A stretch of 64,000 bases of DNA from Fibrobacteraceae bacterium. Its GTDB lineage: Bacteria; Fibrobacterota; Fibrobacteria; Fibrobacterales; Fibrobacteraceae. A model generated the notes under the pieces. The model made no database searches. It saw only the letters and a program-made list of their open reading frames with translations, and was not told the origin of the DNA. Shown piece after piece: positions 34,416 through 42,720 of this stretch (the stretch's first letter is position 1; every line of letters begins with the position of its first letter). The stretch covers positions 89,044 to 153,043 of the forward strand of contig JAGBSH010000017.1 in NCBI GenBank assembly GCA_017631885.1, in the 5' to 3' direction. The translations under genes and the position numbers were made by a program.

Positions 34416-35873
34416 TTACTCCGCAGCCAATTTATCAAGAATTTGGTTTACTAGCCCTGGGTTAGCCTTACCGCCAGATTTTTTCATAACCTGACCCACA
34501 AAGAACCCTTTCATTTTAGGATTATTACCACTCTTGAATTCAGCAAATTGCTTTTCATTTGCAGCAATCACTTCTCGGACAATCGGCTCAATTGCTGAAA
34601 CATCTGTAACTTGAACAAGCCCTTTTTCCTTAATAATCTTTTCTGGATCTTCGCCGGTTTCAAACATTTCTGCAAAAACCTGCTTTGCAATTTTTCCACT
34701 AATCGTATTATCGGCAATCAAGTTTACTAAAGTAGCTAATTGCTCTGGTGTAATTTTTACAGCAGCAAGACCGCCTTCCAATTCCTTAACTTCACGAAGC
34801 AATTCAGAAATCACCCAGTTCGCTAAAATCTTTGGCGTTTTACAATTTTTCGCAGCCGAATCAAACCATTCGCTCACTTCTCGTTCAATAGTTAAAACTT
34901 GAGCATCATAAGCAGTCACACCATATTCATTCACAAAACGTTCACGGCGAGCATCCGGAAGTTCGGGCAAAGTCTTTCTAATATTTTCTACAAATTCTGG
35001 AGAAGTGACCAAGCGAACCATATCTGGTTCTGGGAAATACTTGTAATCGTGAGCATCTTCTTTTGAACGAATAACTATCGTTTTATTAGCATTTGGGTCA
35101 AAGCGTTTTGTGCATTGTTCTACTTCTCGACCAGCATCTAAAGTCACAGTCTGAAGCATAATTTCTGCATACAATGCTTTTTCCAAATTAGTGAAACTAT
35201 TCAAGTTCTTAATTTCACAACGAGTTCCAAATGGAGCATCTTCAGAAGCGCGTAACGAAATGTTTCCATCACAACGCATATTCCCGTTTTCCATATTCGC
35301 ATTTGAAACCTGAGTGTATTCAAGAATCTGTTTAATTTTTTGAAGAGCAAGAACCGCTTCTTCTGGACTGCGAATATCTGGTTCTGTAACAATTTCACAA
35401 AGCGGCGTTCCGCAACGATTAGCGTCAAAATGACTAGAGGTTGGGCTCATATCGTGCACAAGTTTTCCAGCATCTTCTTCCATGTGAATGCGAGTGATTC
35501 CGATACGCTTTACAGTTCCATCTTCAAGAGTTACTTCGATCCAACCATTTTTACAAATTGGGTGATCATAAACAGGAAGGCCGCCTGTCTGGGTAATTTG
35601 ATACCCCTTTGGCAAATCAGGGTAAAAATAATTTTTACGCGTCCACATCGCGTTTAAATCTATTTCACAGTTTAAAGCTAAACCAAGACGAATCGCATAT
35701 TCAACAGCCTTACGGTTAGGAACAGGCATTGCACCCGGCATCCCAAGACAAACTGGGCAAACATGTTTATTCGCTGTTGTATTCACTTCTATTTCGCACC
35801 CACAAAACATTTTGGTACGAGTAGAAAGCTGACAATGAATTTCAAGACCAATTACAGGAAAATATTTAGCCAT
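34416..35873 (-). CDS. gatB: Aspartyl/glutamyl-tRNA amidotransferase subunit B
   Basis: Part of the GatCAB complex that converts mischarged Glu-tRNA-Gln (and Asp-tRNA-Asn) to the amide form. The 485-aa product has the N-terminal FPVIGLEIHCQLSTRTKMFC, zinc-type Cys pairs (CGCEI, CPVCLGMPG), YPDLPKGYQITQ, and HMEEDAGKLVHD, and ends with the GatB/YqeY tail domain (KMKGFFVGQVMKKSGGKANP). The start is the ATG at 35873 with TTGGAGT upstream. gatA and gatC are not in the window. Confidence 0.96.
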   Translation of the reverse strand: MAKYFPVIGLEIHCQLSTRTKMFCGCEIEVNTTANKHVCPVCLGMPGAMPVPNRKAVEYAIRLGLALNCEIDLNAMWTRKNYFYPDLPKGYQITQTGGLPVYDHPICKNGWIEVTLEDGTVKRIGITRIHMEEDAGKLVHDMSPTSSHFDANRCGTPLCEIVTEPDIRSPEEAVLALQKIKQILEYTQVSNANMENGNMRCDGNISLRASEDAPFGTRCEIKNLNSFTNLEKALYAEIMLQTVTLDAGREVEQCTKRFDPNANKTIVIRSKEDAHDYKYFPEPDMVRLVTSPEFVENIRKTLPELPDARRERFVNEYGVTAYDAQVLTIEREVSEWFDSAAKNCKTPKILANWVISELLREVKELEGGLAAVKITPEQLATLVNLIADNTISGKIAKQVFAEMFETGEDPEKIIKEKGLVQVTDVSAIEPIVREVIAANEKQFAEFKSGNNPKMKGFFVGQVMKKSGGKANPGLVNQILDKLAAE

Positions 35874-35982
35874 AGGGACTCCAAAATTATTCACACAAAA
35901 TATAGAAAAAGTATTCCCCCCTCCACTAAAGAATAGGCGCTTTTCAAAAGAAATAAAACAATATTTAAATAAACTCTCCGCA

Positions 35983-36019
35983 CGCGGCTACGTCAACTCG
36001 CACAAGTGCAGTTACCGCG
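35983..36019. repeat. Palindromic element between gatB and the HD-GYP gene
   Basis: CGCGG (35983-35987) pairs with CCGCG (36015-36019), enclosing an inner AACT.GCAC/GTGC.GTT helix. It is GC-rich in an AT-rich gap, lies downstream of the HD-GYP gene and lacks an adjacent T run on the minus strand, so it is not a clear terminator. It may be related to the palindrome cluster near 28.7 kb. Confidence 0.45.
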
Positions 36020-36059
36020 ACTCTCGCTTGTAGCGTTTTAAACAAAACAACCCAAACTT

Positions 36060-37178
36060 TTAATCCGGCATTGAATCATTTATCGCATAGAACTCATCTA
36101 GATGTTCTAGCAAAATATCAACTAAACGAGCTTCAAATTGACGGCCCCGTTCTTCTTGATAAAGAGCGATTACCTGTTCTCTACTCCAAGGGCGCTTATA
36201 ACAACGCACATTAATCAAGGCGTCAAAGACATCTGCCACAGCACAAATTCTGCCAGCAAGTGGAATTTCATCGCCAGAAAGCCCTAACGGGTAACCTTTC
36301 CCATCTATCCGTTCATGGTGAGAAAAGGCTATTTCTGCCGCTAATCGCAACAGTTCGCAATTTGAATGGCTAAGCATTTCATACCCTAACCGGGAATGAT
36401 TTTTCATAACGGCATATTCTTCTGGCAAGAATTTTCCATTTTTATTCAAAATTTCATCAGGAATACCAATTTTTCCTAAATCATGCATCGAAGAAGCCAA
36501 ACGAATTTTTTGCGCCATACCCTCAGAGAGCCCGGCATATTTTGAAAGCGTATAGCACATTTCTGCGACACGTTTTACATGGTTTCCAGTCTCAACGCTA
36601 CGGCATTCTGCTGCCGCACCAAGAATCAAAGTAATTTCTTCTTGTGTTCTTTCTAATTCTTGGAAAAGCATTGCAGATTCCAAAGACTTTGCGGAATACA
36701 CTGCTGTCAACTGAAGAAAATTCAAATCATCTTTTGAAAACTGTGTTCCACCCACTTTATTTATGGCTTGAAAAACACCCATCACTTCGCCAACAGAATT
36801 CTTAAACGGAACAGTCAAAACAGCTTTTGTTCTATAACCACTATTTTTATCCACACTAGAATCAAAGCGAGAATCATTATAAGCATCTTCGATTAAAAGA
36901 GGCTCATTATTTGCATAGGAATAACCCACAAAACCAGCTGTAATAGGTATTCTTATTTCATCACAGCCATGAGCTACTTTAGTCCACAATTCTTTTTTAT
37001 CAGAAGAAACAAGCCACAACGAGCAACGTTCTGCAAGAACTAATTCGCGCCCAAGGTCAGCAATAAGTACAAGTAAAGAATCTAACTGTTTGGATTCAGC
37101 TATTTTAGGAACGTAAGAAAACAAGATACCCAACAATTCAGCATCAGAACGGTTTACATTCGTTTTTTCTAAACTCAT
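36060..37178 (-). CDS. GAF-HD-GYP protein (cyclic-di-GMP phosphodiesterase type)
   Basis: A 372-aa cytoplasmic signalling protein. Residues ~20-170 form a GAF sensor domain (CSLWLVSSDKKELWTKVAHG, GVFQAINKVGG). Residues ~180-365 form an HD-GYP domain with the metal-binding SMHDLGKIGIPDEIL, the HHERIDGKGYPLGLSGDEIP segment that contains the GYP signature, and ADVFDALINVRCYKRPWS. All key residues are present, so hydrolysis of c-di-GMP is expected. The ATG at 37178 has GGATAAG upstream. Together with the degenerate GGDEF protein at 10-12 kb it shows c-di-GMP signalling; no intact cyclase is in the window. Confidence 0.93.
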   Translation of the reverse strand: MSLEKTNVNRSDAELLGILFSYVPKIAESKQLDSLLVLIADLGRELVLAERCSLWLVSSDKKELWTKVAHGCDEIRIPITAGFVGYSYANNEPLLIEDAYNDSRFDSSVDKNSGYRTKAVLTVPFKNSVGEVMGVFQAINKVGGTQFSKDDLNFLQLTAVYSAKSLESAMLFQELERTQEEITLILGAAAECRSVETGNHVKRVAEMCYTLSKYAGLSEGMAQKIRLASSMHDLGKIGIPDEILNKNGKFLPEEYAVMKNHSRLGYEMLSHSNCELLRLAAEIAFSHHERIDGKGYPLGLSGDEIPLAGRICAVADVFDALINVRCYKRPWSREQVIALYQEERGRQFEARLVDILLEHLDEFYAINDSMPD

Positions 37179-37358
37179 ACTTATCCATTACACCTGAAAT
37201 TTCAAAACATTCTTTCCCAAAACATTGAAACTATTTTTTTAATGAACTTTCTAAAAATAAAATCTTTTAAAGAAAAAACATACTACTAATTCTAGTTTAA
37301 TCTCTTTTTTTAAAAGAAAAACAAAAACTTTGAGTACAAACAAAACTTTTTGCAAAAA

Positions 37359-38126
37359 TCATATTTCTAAATCGCCAAAAAAAACATTTTTGACACCTTC
37401 AGGTGTTTTTAACGCAAGGCTCCCGTTTTCATTTATTCCTAAAAGAATTCCTTCTAATTTCTTTTCACCTTCTACAATGCGAACCTTATTTCCTAAAAAC
37501 AAGTCCATTTTTTCCCATTTTTCAAGCCAAGGTTTAATACCTTCTTTTTGAAAACTTTCAAATGCATTTTCTAAAGTCAAAACTATTTTTTGTAACAAAA
37601 TTTCTCTATTCCAATTTTTTCCTGATAAAATAGAAAGGCTTGTGGTCGGTCTATCAATTAACATCAATTCTTCTCTAGAAACATTCACATTAAGACCAAC
37701 ACCAACAGATAATTTGTAAGAAGAATTTACAGATAAAACTTCTGCTATAATCCCACCTAATTTTTCCCTATTTACCCAAATATCATTTGGCCACTTTACA
37801 TTGACTCCCATAACACCAAAATCTTTTAACAATTCCGCTATTGCTATAGCCGTTACTTGCATAAAAAGAGGAGCTTGTGACAAAGAAACTCCATTTAACG
37901 GCAATAAAAAATTAAAATAAAGATTTTTATTATATGGTGAAATCCAATTCCGTAAATGCCGGCCCTTGCCTTTTTTTTGTTCATTGGCAATTATTAAAGT
38001 TCCATCTTTCAATAAATGCACACTTCGTTTCATTTCAGCATGCGTGCTATCTAAAGATTCCGACAAAATCGCCGGGGCTGAAAATAAACCTTTGACATTC
38101 CACAAATCAAATGAAGTTTCTATCAT
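37359..38126 (-). CDS. birA: Biotin--[acetyl-CoA-carboxylase] ligase, monofunctional
   Basis: Attaches biotin to carboxylase carrier proteins. The 255-aa protein has the biotinyl-AMP loop in QKKGKGRHLRNWISP, VKWPNDIWVNREKLGGIIAE, and LSVGVGLNVN, then a small C-terminal SH3-like domain. It lacks the N-terminal helix-turn-helix of E. coli BirA, so it should not act as a repressor. The start overlaps the stop of the upstream gene as ATGA at 38123-38126. Last gene of the YbbR-tsaD chain. Confidence 0.92.
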   Translation of the reverse strand: MIETSFDLWNVKGLFSAPAILSESLDSTHAEMKRSVHLLKDGTLIIANEQKKGKGRHLRNWISPYNKNLYFNFLLPLNGVSLSQAPLFMQVTAIAIAELLKDFGVMGVNVKWPNDIWVNREKLGGIIAEVLSVNSSYKLSVGVGLNVNVSREELMLIDRPTTSLSILSGKNWNREILLQKIVLTLENAFESFQKEGIKPWLEKWEKMDLFLGNKVRIVEGEKKLEGILLGINENGSLALKTPEGVKNVFFGDLEI

Positions 38127-38527
38127 TGATCCGCTTTTTCCTCTTCGAGTTCCTTTAAAGCTTCTTCAGGGTACAAACGAAAAAATTCTCGTTTTCTATC
38201 TTCAAATAATAAAAGCATTCTTTCTTGTTCAAATTCTTCTCTGTCAATATTTTGCATAAAGAATTCATCACGAGCAAAATCACGCGTTGTCATAAGCTTT
38301 TTCATTTCATCGCTTACATCAACATCAGTCCAAAGAATGTAATAAGAGCCTACTGGAATATCACCGAAGATATCCACATTCAACTTAATATCATCTGATT
38401 TTGTTGAATCAACCACTTCTACTTTTGTAGCTCTTTTTTCTGGCCTAAAAATAGCAGGTTCCTGAGCCCAAAGCGCACTACAAGCAAATGCAATGGTAAT
38501 CCATAAAATTGGTTTTAAAATCTGCAT
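38123..38527 (-). CDS. Exported acidic protein of unknown function
   Basis: A 134-aa protein with a signal peptide (MQILKPILWITIAFACSALW, cleaved after AQ). The mature part is charged: KRATKVEVVDSTKSDDIKLN, a GDIPVGSYYILWTDVD segment, then a helical Glu/Arg-rich end (REEFEQERMLLLFEDRKREF). No recognised domain. The start at 38527 has GAGAGGT; the open frame upstream overlaps tsaD. The gene starts 32 bases after the tsaD stop and is coupled to birA by an ATGA overlap. Confidence 0.7.
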   Translation of the reverse strand: MQILKPILWITIAFACSALWAQEPAIFRPEKRATKVEVVDSTKSDDIKLNVDIFGDIPVGSYYILWTDVDVSDEMKKLMTTRDFARDEFFMQNIDREEFEQERMLLLFEDRKREFFRLYPEEALKELEEEKADQ

Positions 38528-38559
38528 AAATACCTCTCTGCCACAATATACGGAATTCT

Positions 38560-39570
38560 TTATAGCGCAAGAGGCATCCAAGGCTTAACATTTTCAATAT
38601 TCAAAAGTGCGTGTTCTTTTTCACGCCGAATAGCCGCAGCAGCAATCATAGCACCATTATCTGTACTCAACGAACGTTCTGGAAAACAAAGACGAATCCC
38701 ACGCGGAAGACAATATTTTTCTAAAAGTTCCCGCAAACGCATATTAGCACTCACTCCACCACCAACAACAAGTGTTTTCATCCCTGTCTTTTTTAAAGCC
38801 CAAACAGTTTTTGAAACAAGAATATCAACAATTGATTCTTCAAGAGAAGCACAAATATCGCCTAAATTTTCCTGTATGTATTCTGTAGAATGGGATTCCA
38901 CATACCGCAAAACAGCTGTTTTAAGCCCGCTAAAAGAAAATTCTGCATCTGCTTTACCTTTTAACGCTCTGGGGAAATGGTGAAATTTTCTGTTTTTTCC
39001 AACAGCTAATTTGCCAATCGTAGCACCCGCTGGGTAACCTAATCCAAGAAGTTTTCCACATTTATCAAAAGCTTCACCTGCGGCATCGTCTCTTGTTCGC
39101 CCAATAGCAGTGTATTTAAAGCCAGGTTCTTCTAATATGAGTTCTGTATGTCCGCCAGAAACAGTCAAAGTTAAAAAAGGAGGTTTTAAATCTTGAGCAG
39201 AAAGCCAAGCCGCAGCTAAATGTCCTTCTAAATGATTAATTCCATAAGCCGGCACGCCTAAATCTAAAGCTAAGCCTCGAGCAAAACTAGCCCCCACTAA
39301 AAGAGGTCCCATTAAACCAGGGCCTGCAGTAAACGCAATGGCATCAATATCTGAAAATGCAACCCCAGCCATTTTAATTGCTTCAGATGCTATTCCATAA
39401 ATTTTCTTTAAATGCTCGCGGGCAGCCACTTCAGGAACAACTCCGCCAAAAACTGCATGCTCTTGAATCTGACTATATAGCGGATTTGATAAAACCCGCA
39501 CTTTATCTCCTTGCTCTAAAACAGCACATGCTGTTTCATCACAACTAGATTCTATCCCAAGCCAAATCAC
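38560..39570 (-). CDS. tsaD: tRNA N6-adenosine threonylcarbamoyltransferase
   Basis: Catalytic subunit that, with TsaB/TsaE, installs the threonylcarbamoyl group of t6A37 in ANN-decoding tRNAs. The 336-aa product has the ASKHA-fold start LGIESSCDETACAV, the metal-binding INHLEGHLAAAWL, LTVSGGHTELIL, and GGGVSANMRLRELL. The start is a GTG at 39570 that overlaps the upstream YbbR stop as GTGA, with CGGAGG five bases before it; a GTG is the only start that fits the family N-terminus. Confidence 0.96.
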   Translation of the reverse strand: MIWLGIESSCDETACAVLEQGDKVRVLSNPLYSQIQEHAVFGGVVPEVAAREHLKKIYGIASEAIKMAGVAFSDIDAIAFTAGPGLMGPLLVGASFARGLALDLGVPAYGINHLEGHLAAAWLSAQDLKPPFLTLTVSGGHTELILEEPGFKYTAIGRTRDDAAGEAFDKCGKLLGLGYPAGATIGKLAVGKNRKFHHFPRALKGKADAEFSFSGLKTAVLRYVESHSTEYIQENLGDICASLEESIVDILVSKTVWALKKTGMKTLVVGGGVSANMRLRELLEKYCLPRGIRLCFPERSLSTDNGAMIAAAAIRREKEHALLNIENVKPWMPLAL

Positions 39571-40529
39571 GGAGCCTCCGAAACACTTTCACCTTGAACT
39601 GCCAACGAATCTTTTCTTTCTAATAAACTGAAGTTTTCAGGCCGAATCTGAAGACCTTTTATATTTTTAGAAAAGCGAACTGAAGCCGGCAAAGATTCAG
39701 TATTTTCGATAGCAAAACGACTAAATTCAATAAACAAATCAAGTTCTTCAAAACGAATTTCTTTTAAAACTTCTTTTCCGCCTACAATTTCTACTTCTGC
39801 AAATGCTGGTTCTAAAGAATATTTCGTTTTATCATAAACGCCTATCAAATGAACAGGAACCTTTTCAAAAGTTTTTGTTGCGATTTCTTGAACAAATAAT
39901 TCTACTTGAACAATAGAATCTTTAAGTTGTACATAAGCAGGCAAGCTATCTGATTGTATTTCTAAATCAAACTTTGAATTTTTCGTTAAATCCTTATGGT
40001 TTGATGTTTTTGTATAAAGATACTCTAACGCCATTAAAGTGGCTCTAGCACCAGAAACTTCTATTTCTTGCGGGTTAATTTTTGGAGTTTCAACAAATGT
40101 AAAACCAGAAGCACATTCAAAATCCGCCTGCAAACGAACTGGTATTTTCCGAACCACTTTAGTATCAAATTCCACATCTAACGAACGAATTCTGTCGCCT
40201 TCAACATATTGCACATTTGGGTGATCCGGGGCATAAAAATTTTCTTGTGAAATCGTAAAATGAGTCCAACCTTGTTCAACATCCTGAGCATTAACCACCA
40301 CAGAAATTCCATCTTTATCGGCACGCACTCGCAACAAATCTAAAACATAACCAGAAACTTGAATAGAAATCATTTTTGGAGGAGTTGAAACAATCGCTAA
40401 AACTTCTGGAACGCGAGAAACCACAAGTGGCACTTCCATAGTCAAAAGGAATTTCTGCTGAGAAAGCACAAAAAACCAAAAACCAATGGCAAAAAGTAAT
40501 GCGACTATTTTTAATTTGAAATTTCTCAT
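39567..40529 (-). CDS. YbbR-domain protein
   Basis: A 320-aa protein with one N-terminal transmembrane helix (LKIVALLFAIGFWFFVLSQ) and a periplasmic part made of YbbR-like beta repeats (VPLVVSRVPEVLAI, KIPVRLQADFECASGFTFVE, EVSGARATLMALEYLYTK, KVPVHLIGVYDKTKYSLEP). YbbR proteins often sit with the di-adenylate cyclase gene cdaA and regulate it; no cdaA is adjacent here, and the gene is instead coupled to tsaD. Start ATG at 40529, with no strong ribosome site. It is divergent from ftsX, with a ~100-base shared promoter region. Confidence 0.85.
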   Translation of the reverse strand: MRNFKLKIVALLFAIGFWFFVLSQQKFLLTMEVPLVVSRVPEVLAIVSTPPKMISIQVSGYVLDLLRVRADKDGISVVVNAQDVEQGWTHFTISQENFYAPDHPNVQYVEGDRIRSLDVEFDTKVVRKIPVRLQADFECASGFTFVETPKINPQEIEVSGARATLMALEYLYTKTSNHKDLTKNSKFDLEIQSDSLPAYVQLKDSIVQVELFVQEIATKTFEKVPVHLIGVYDKTKYSLEPAFAEVEIVGGKEVLKEIRFEELDLFIEFSRFAIENTESLPASVRFSKNIKGLQIRPENFSLLERKDSLAVQGESVSEAP

Positions 40530-40594
40530 AATAGGTTAAAACAAAAATCCTTTTCTAAAGACTCTTAAAATGTAAAAAAGATACAGATAAATTC

Positions 40595-40622
40595 TTCACA
40601 AAATCCCAAGAATTTATATATT
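40595..40622 (+). promoter_or_regulatory. Promoter of ftsX predicting a leaderless mRNA
   Basis: TTCACA (40595-40600), a 16-bp spacer, TATATT (40617-40622). Eight bases separate the -10 from the GTG start at 40631, so transcription should begin at or within a base or two of the start codon. No Shine-Dalgarno is present. Confidence 0.6.
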
Positions 40623-40630
40623 CTCCATTC

Positions 40631-41515
40631 GTGAGCCAATTATTCTACTTAATTTCTGAATCTTTTTCAGGTTGGAAAGAACACCGTATGGTTGTATTTC
40701 CAGCTCTTGTAACCATTTTCCTTTGTTCTGTTCTATTATGCGTAGCACTCTTTACCTTAAGAGCAAGCAACAGAATTCTCCAAACTGAAGGTTCTTTTTA
40801 CACTATTGATGTTTTTTTAAAAGATTCTGTTCCACAAGAAGAAATCAAACTCATCGAAAAAAAATTAAAAACAGAAAAATGGCTTGATTCGCTTTCTTTC
40901 ATAAGTAAAGAAGATGCACTCAAAATATTTCAGAGAAATTTTTCTGCCGAAATGCTAGAAATGGTAGATGAAAATCCTTTACCTGCTTCTTTTAAACTCA
41001 CGATGAAGAAACGTTACTGGAGTCCTGGAATTTTAGAAGAATGGATTGGAATTCTAGAACGTGATGAACATTTTGAAGCTGTACAAGCACCTCTCACTTG
41101 GGCAAAATTGTTAGCTGATTGGAAAGGGAAAATTTACTTTTTCCCTATCCTTGGGATTTTCCTTTTGCTATTCACTCTAGTTCTCATTATCGGAAACGCC
41201 ATTCGTCTTTCGCTATATTCTCGAAAGAATCTCGTTGAAAATATGAAATACACCGGAGCTAGTCGCTTTTTTATAGAGTTTCCGTTTGTATTAGAAGGTT
41301 TATCTTTAGGGTTTCTTGGAAGCTTAGTTGCCGCATTTTTAAGCATTATTTCTTTAGAAACTATTAGCAGACATTTTCCAATTGTTCATGGAATATTTGA
41401 AGGCTATCTTTTGCCTGTCGGAGTTACTATTGTTTCCGTATCCTTTCTTTCTGCTTTAGTCAGTTTATTTTCTGTAAGGCGTTTTCTTTTAAAAGATAAA
41501 GGAGCTAATAATTGA
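40631..41515 (+). CDS. ftsX: Cell-division protein FtsX
   Basis: Permease-like subunit of the FtsEX complex, which activates peptidoglycan hydrolases at the septum. The 294-aa product has TM1 (MVVFPALVTIFLCSVLLCVA), the extracytoplasmic domain (FYTIDVFLKDSVPQEEIKLI, SFISKEDALKIFQRNF, LPASFKLTMKKRYW), and three C-terminal helices with the FtsX coupling segment (SRKNLVENMKYTGASRFFI). The start codon is GTG at 40631. ftsE, normally directly upstream and overlapping, is absent; the upstream gene is divergent. The next gene encodes an EnvC-like activator and overlaps by TTGA. Confidence 0.93.
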   Translation: MSQLFYLISESFSGWKEHRMVVFPALVTIFLCSVLLCVALFTLRASNRILQTEGSFYTIDVFLKDSVPQEEIKLIEKKLKTEKWLDSLSFISKEDALKIFQRNFSAEMLEMVDENPLPASFKLTMKKRYWSPGILEEWIGILERDEHFEAVQAPLTWAKLLADWKGKIYFFPILGIFLLLFTLVLIIGNAIRLSLYSRKNLVENMKYTGASRFFIEFPFVLEGLSLGFLGSLVAAFLSIISLETISRHFPIVHGIFEGYLLPVGVTIVSVSFLSALVSLFSVRRFLLKDKGANN

Positions 41516-42720
41516 AACGCCTTTGTTTTCTTTTACTGCTAGCTCTTTCTATAAACTTATTTTCGGCGCCACCGAAAACAGAAGTCCAGTTGAAAAAACA
41601 ACGCAGTGAACTTAAAAAGTTAGAAGCCGATTTAGCTAAACGTAGAAAGCAACTTGAATTACTGAAATCAGAAGAAAAAAGTGTTCTTTCTACAATTTCT
41701 CTCTTAGACCAAAACCTGAACCGGACCCAAGAATACCTTAATGCCTTAGTGACTAACGAACAAAATATTAAAGAAGAAATCCATCGTTTAGGCAATGAAC
41801 TAGAACTGCTAGCTTCTGAAATACATACTTTACAAACCGCAATGCTTCAAAGGATAAGAATACTTTATATCAAAGGCGAATATGGAAAAGCAGAAACTCT
41901 CTACAAACTTCTTATCCAAAAAGAAAATCCAAGTCATCTAGCTTATATGGTGCATCGCTTACTCACTGCAGACAAAATCAAAATCGAAACTCTAAAAAAA
42001 GCATTAGAAGAGTATGACATCAAAAAGAAACAAGAAATGTCTCATTTAAACGAGTTAAAAAAAATACATACCAAAAAAGAAATCGAACAAAAAAGTCTTG
42101 AGCAACAAATCAGTGGCCAACAGACTATGTTGCAAAGTTTAAAAAACGACCAGGAATTACAACAAAAAGCTTTAAAAGAATTTGAACGAAATCAAAAAAC
42201 TATGCTTTCTCTTATCAAGAAACTTGAAGAAAAAAGAAAACGTGAATTAGAACAAGCCAAAAAGAAGAAAAAAGAGCCACAAAAAATCCCTGACAAAAAA
42301 ACACCCAAACCAACTATTACTCCTGAAGTCGCTTTCCCTAAATGCTTACCTCTTGAAGGGGAAATCATCAGCCAATATGGTTTTCAGGAACACCCTGTTC
42401 TCCACATTCGAACCAAAAATCTCGGTGTTGAAATCCGGGCCAAAAAAGGCGCTAAAGTCAAAGCCGCTGCTCATGGAACAGTTGCTTTAGTTTCAGAAAT
42501 TGATGGTCGAGGTCCTTCTGTCATCATAGAACACCCAAATGGCATTTTTTCTGTTTATGGGCATCTTGTAGAAACAAAAGTAAAAGAAGGCGATCAAGTA
42601 AACAACTGTCAGGAAATAGGAATTGCCGGAGACATCGCTTCTTTAAATGGGATAAAACTATATTTTCAGGTAAGCGCAGGGACAGAACCTCTGGACCCGC
42701 TTGAATGGGTAAAAAACTAA
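41512..42720 (+). CDS. envC: EnvC-like murein hydrolase activator (degenerate LytM domain)
   Basis: A 402-aa exported protein: signal peptide (MKRLCFLLLLALSINLFSA), a long coiled coil (~residues 24-255; KKQRSELKKLEADLAKRRKQ), a basic Lys/Pro hinge, and a C-terminal LytM/M23-fold domain (~285-402; GEIISQYGFQEHPVLHIR, GTVALVSEIDGRGPSVIIEH, FSVYGHLVETKVKEGDQV). The zinc ligands are replaced: the HxGxD position reads NLGVE and the HLHFE position reads KLYFQ, so it should not cut peptidoglycan. That loss is characteristic of E. coli EnvC, which binds FtsX and activates amidases. The start is a TTG overlapping the ftsX stop, with GGAG at 41501. Confidence 0.88.
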   Translation: MKRLCFLLLLALSINLFSAPPKTEVQLKKQRSELKKLEADLAKRRKQLELLKSEEKSVLSTISLLDQNLNRTQEYLNALVTNEQNIKEEIHRLGNELELLASEIHTLQTAMLQRIRILYIKGEYGKAETLYKLLIQKENPSHLAYMVHRLLTADKIKIETLKKALEEYDIKKKQEMSHLNELKKIHTKKEIEQKSLEQQISGQQTMLQSLKNDQELQQKALKEFERNQKTMLSLIKKLEEKRKRELEQAKKKKKEPQKIPDKKTPKPTITPEVAFPKCLPLEGEIISQYGFQEHPVLHIRTKNLGVEIRAKKGAKVKAAAHGTVALVSEIDGRGPSVIIEHPNGIFSVYGHLVETKVKEGDQVNNCQEIGIAGDIASLNGIKLYFQVSAGTEPLDPLEWVKN

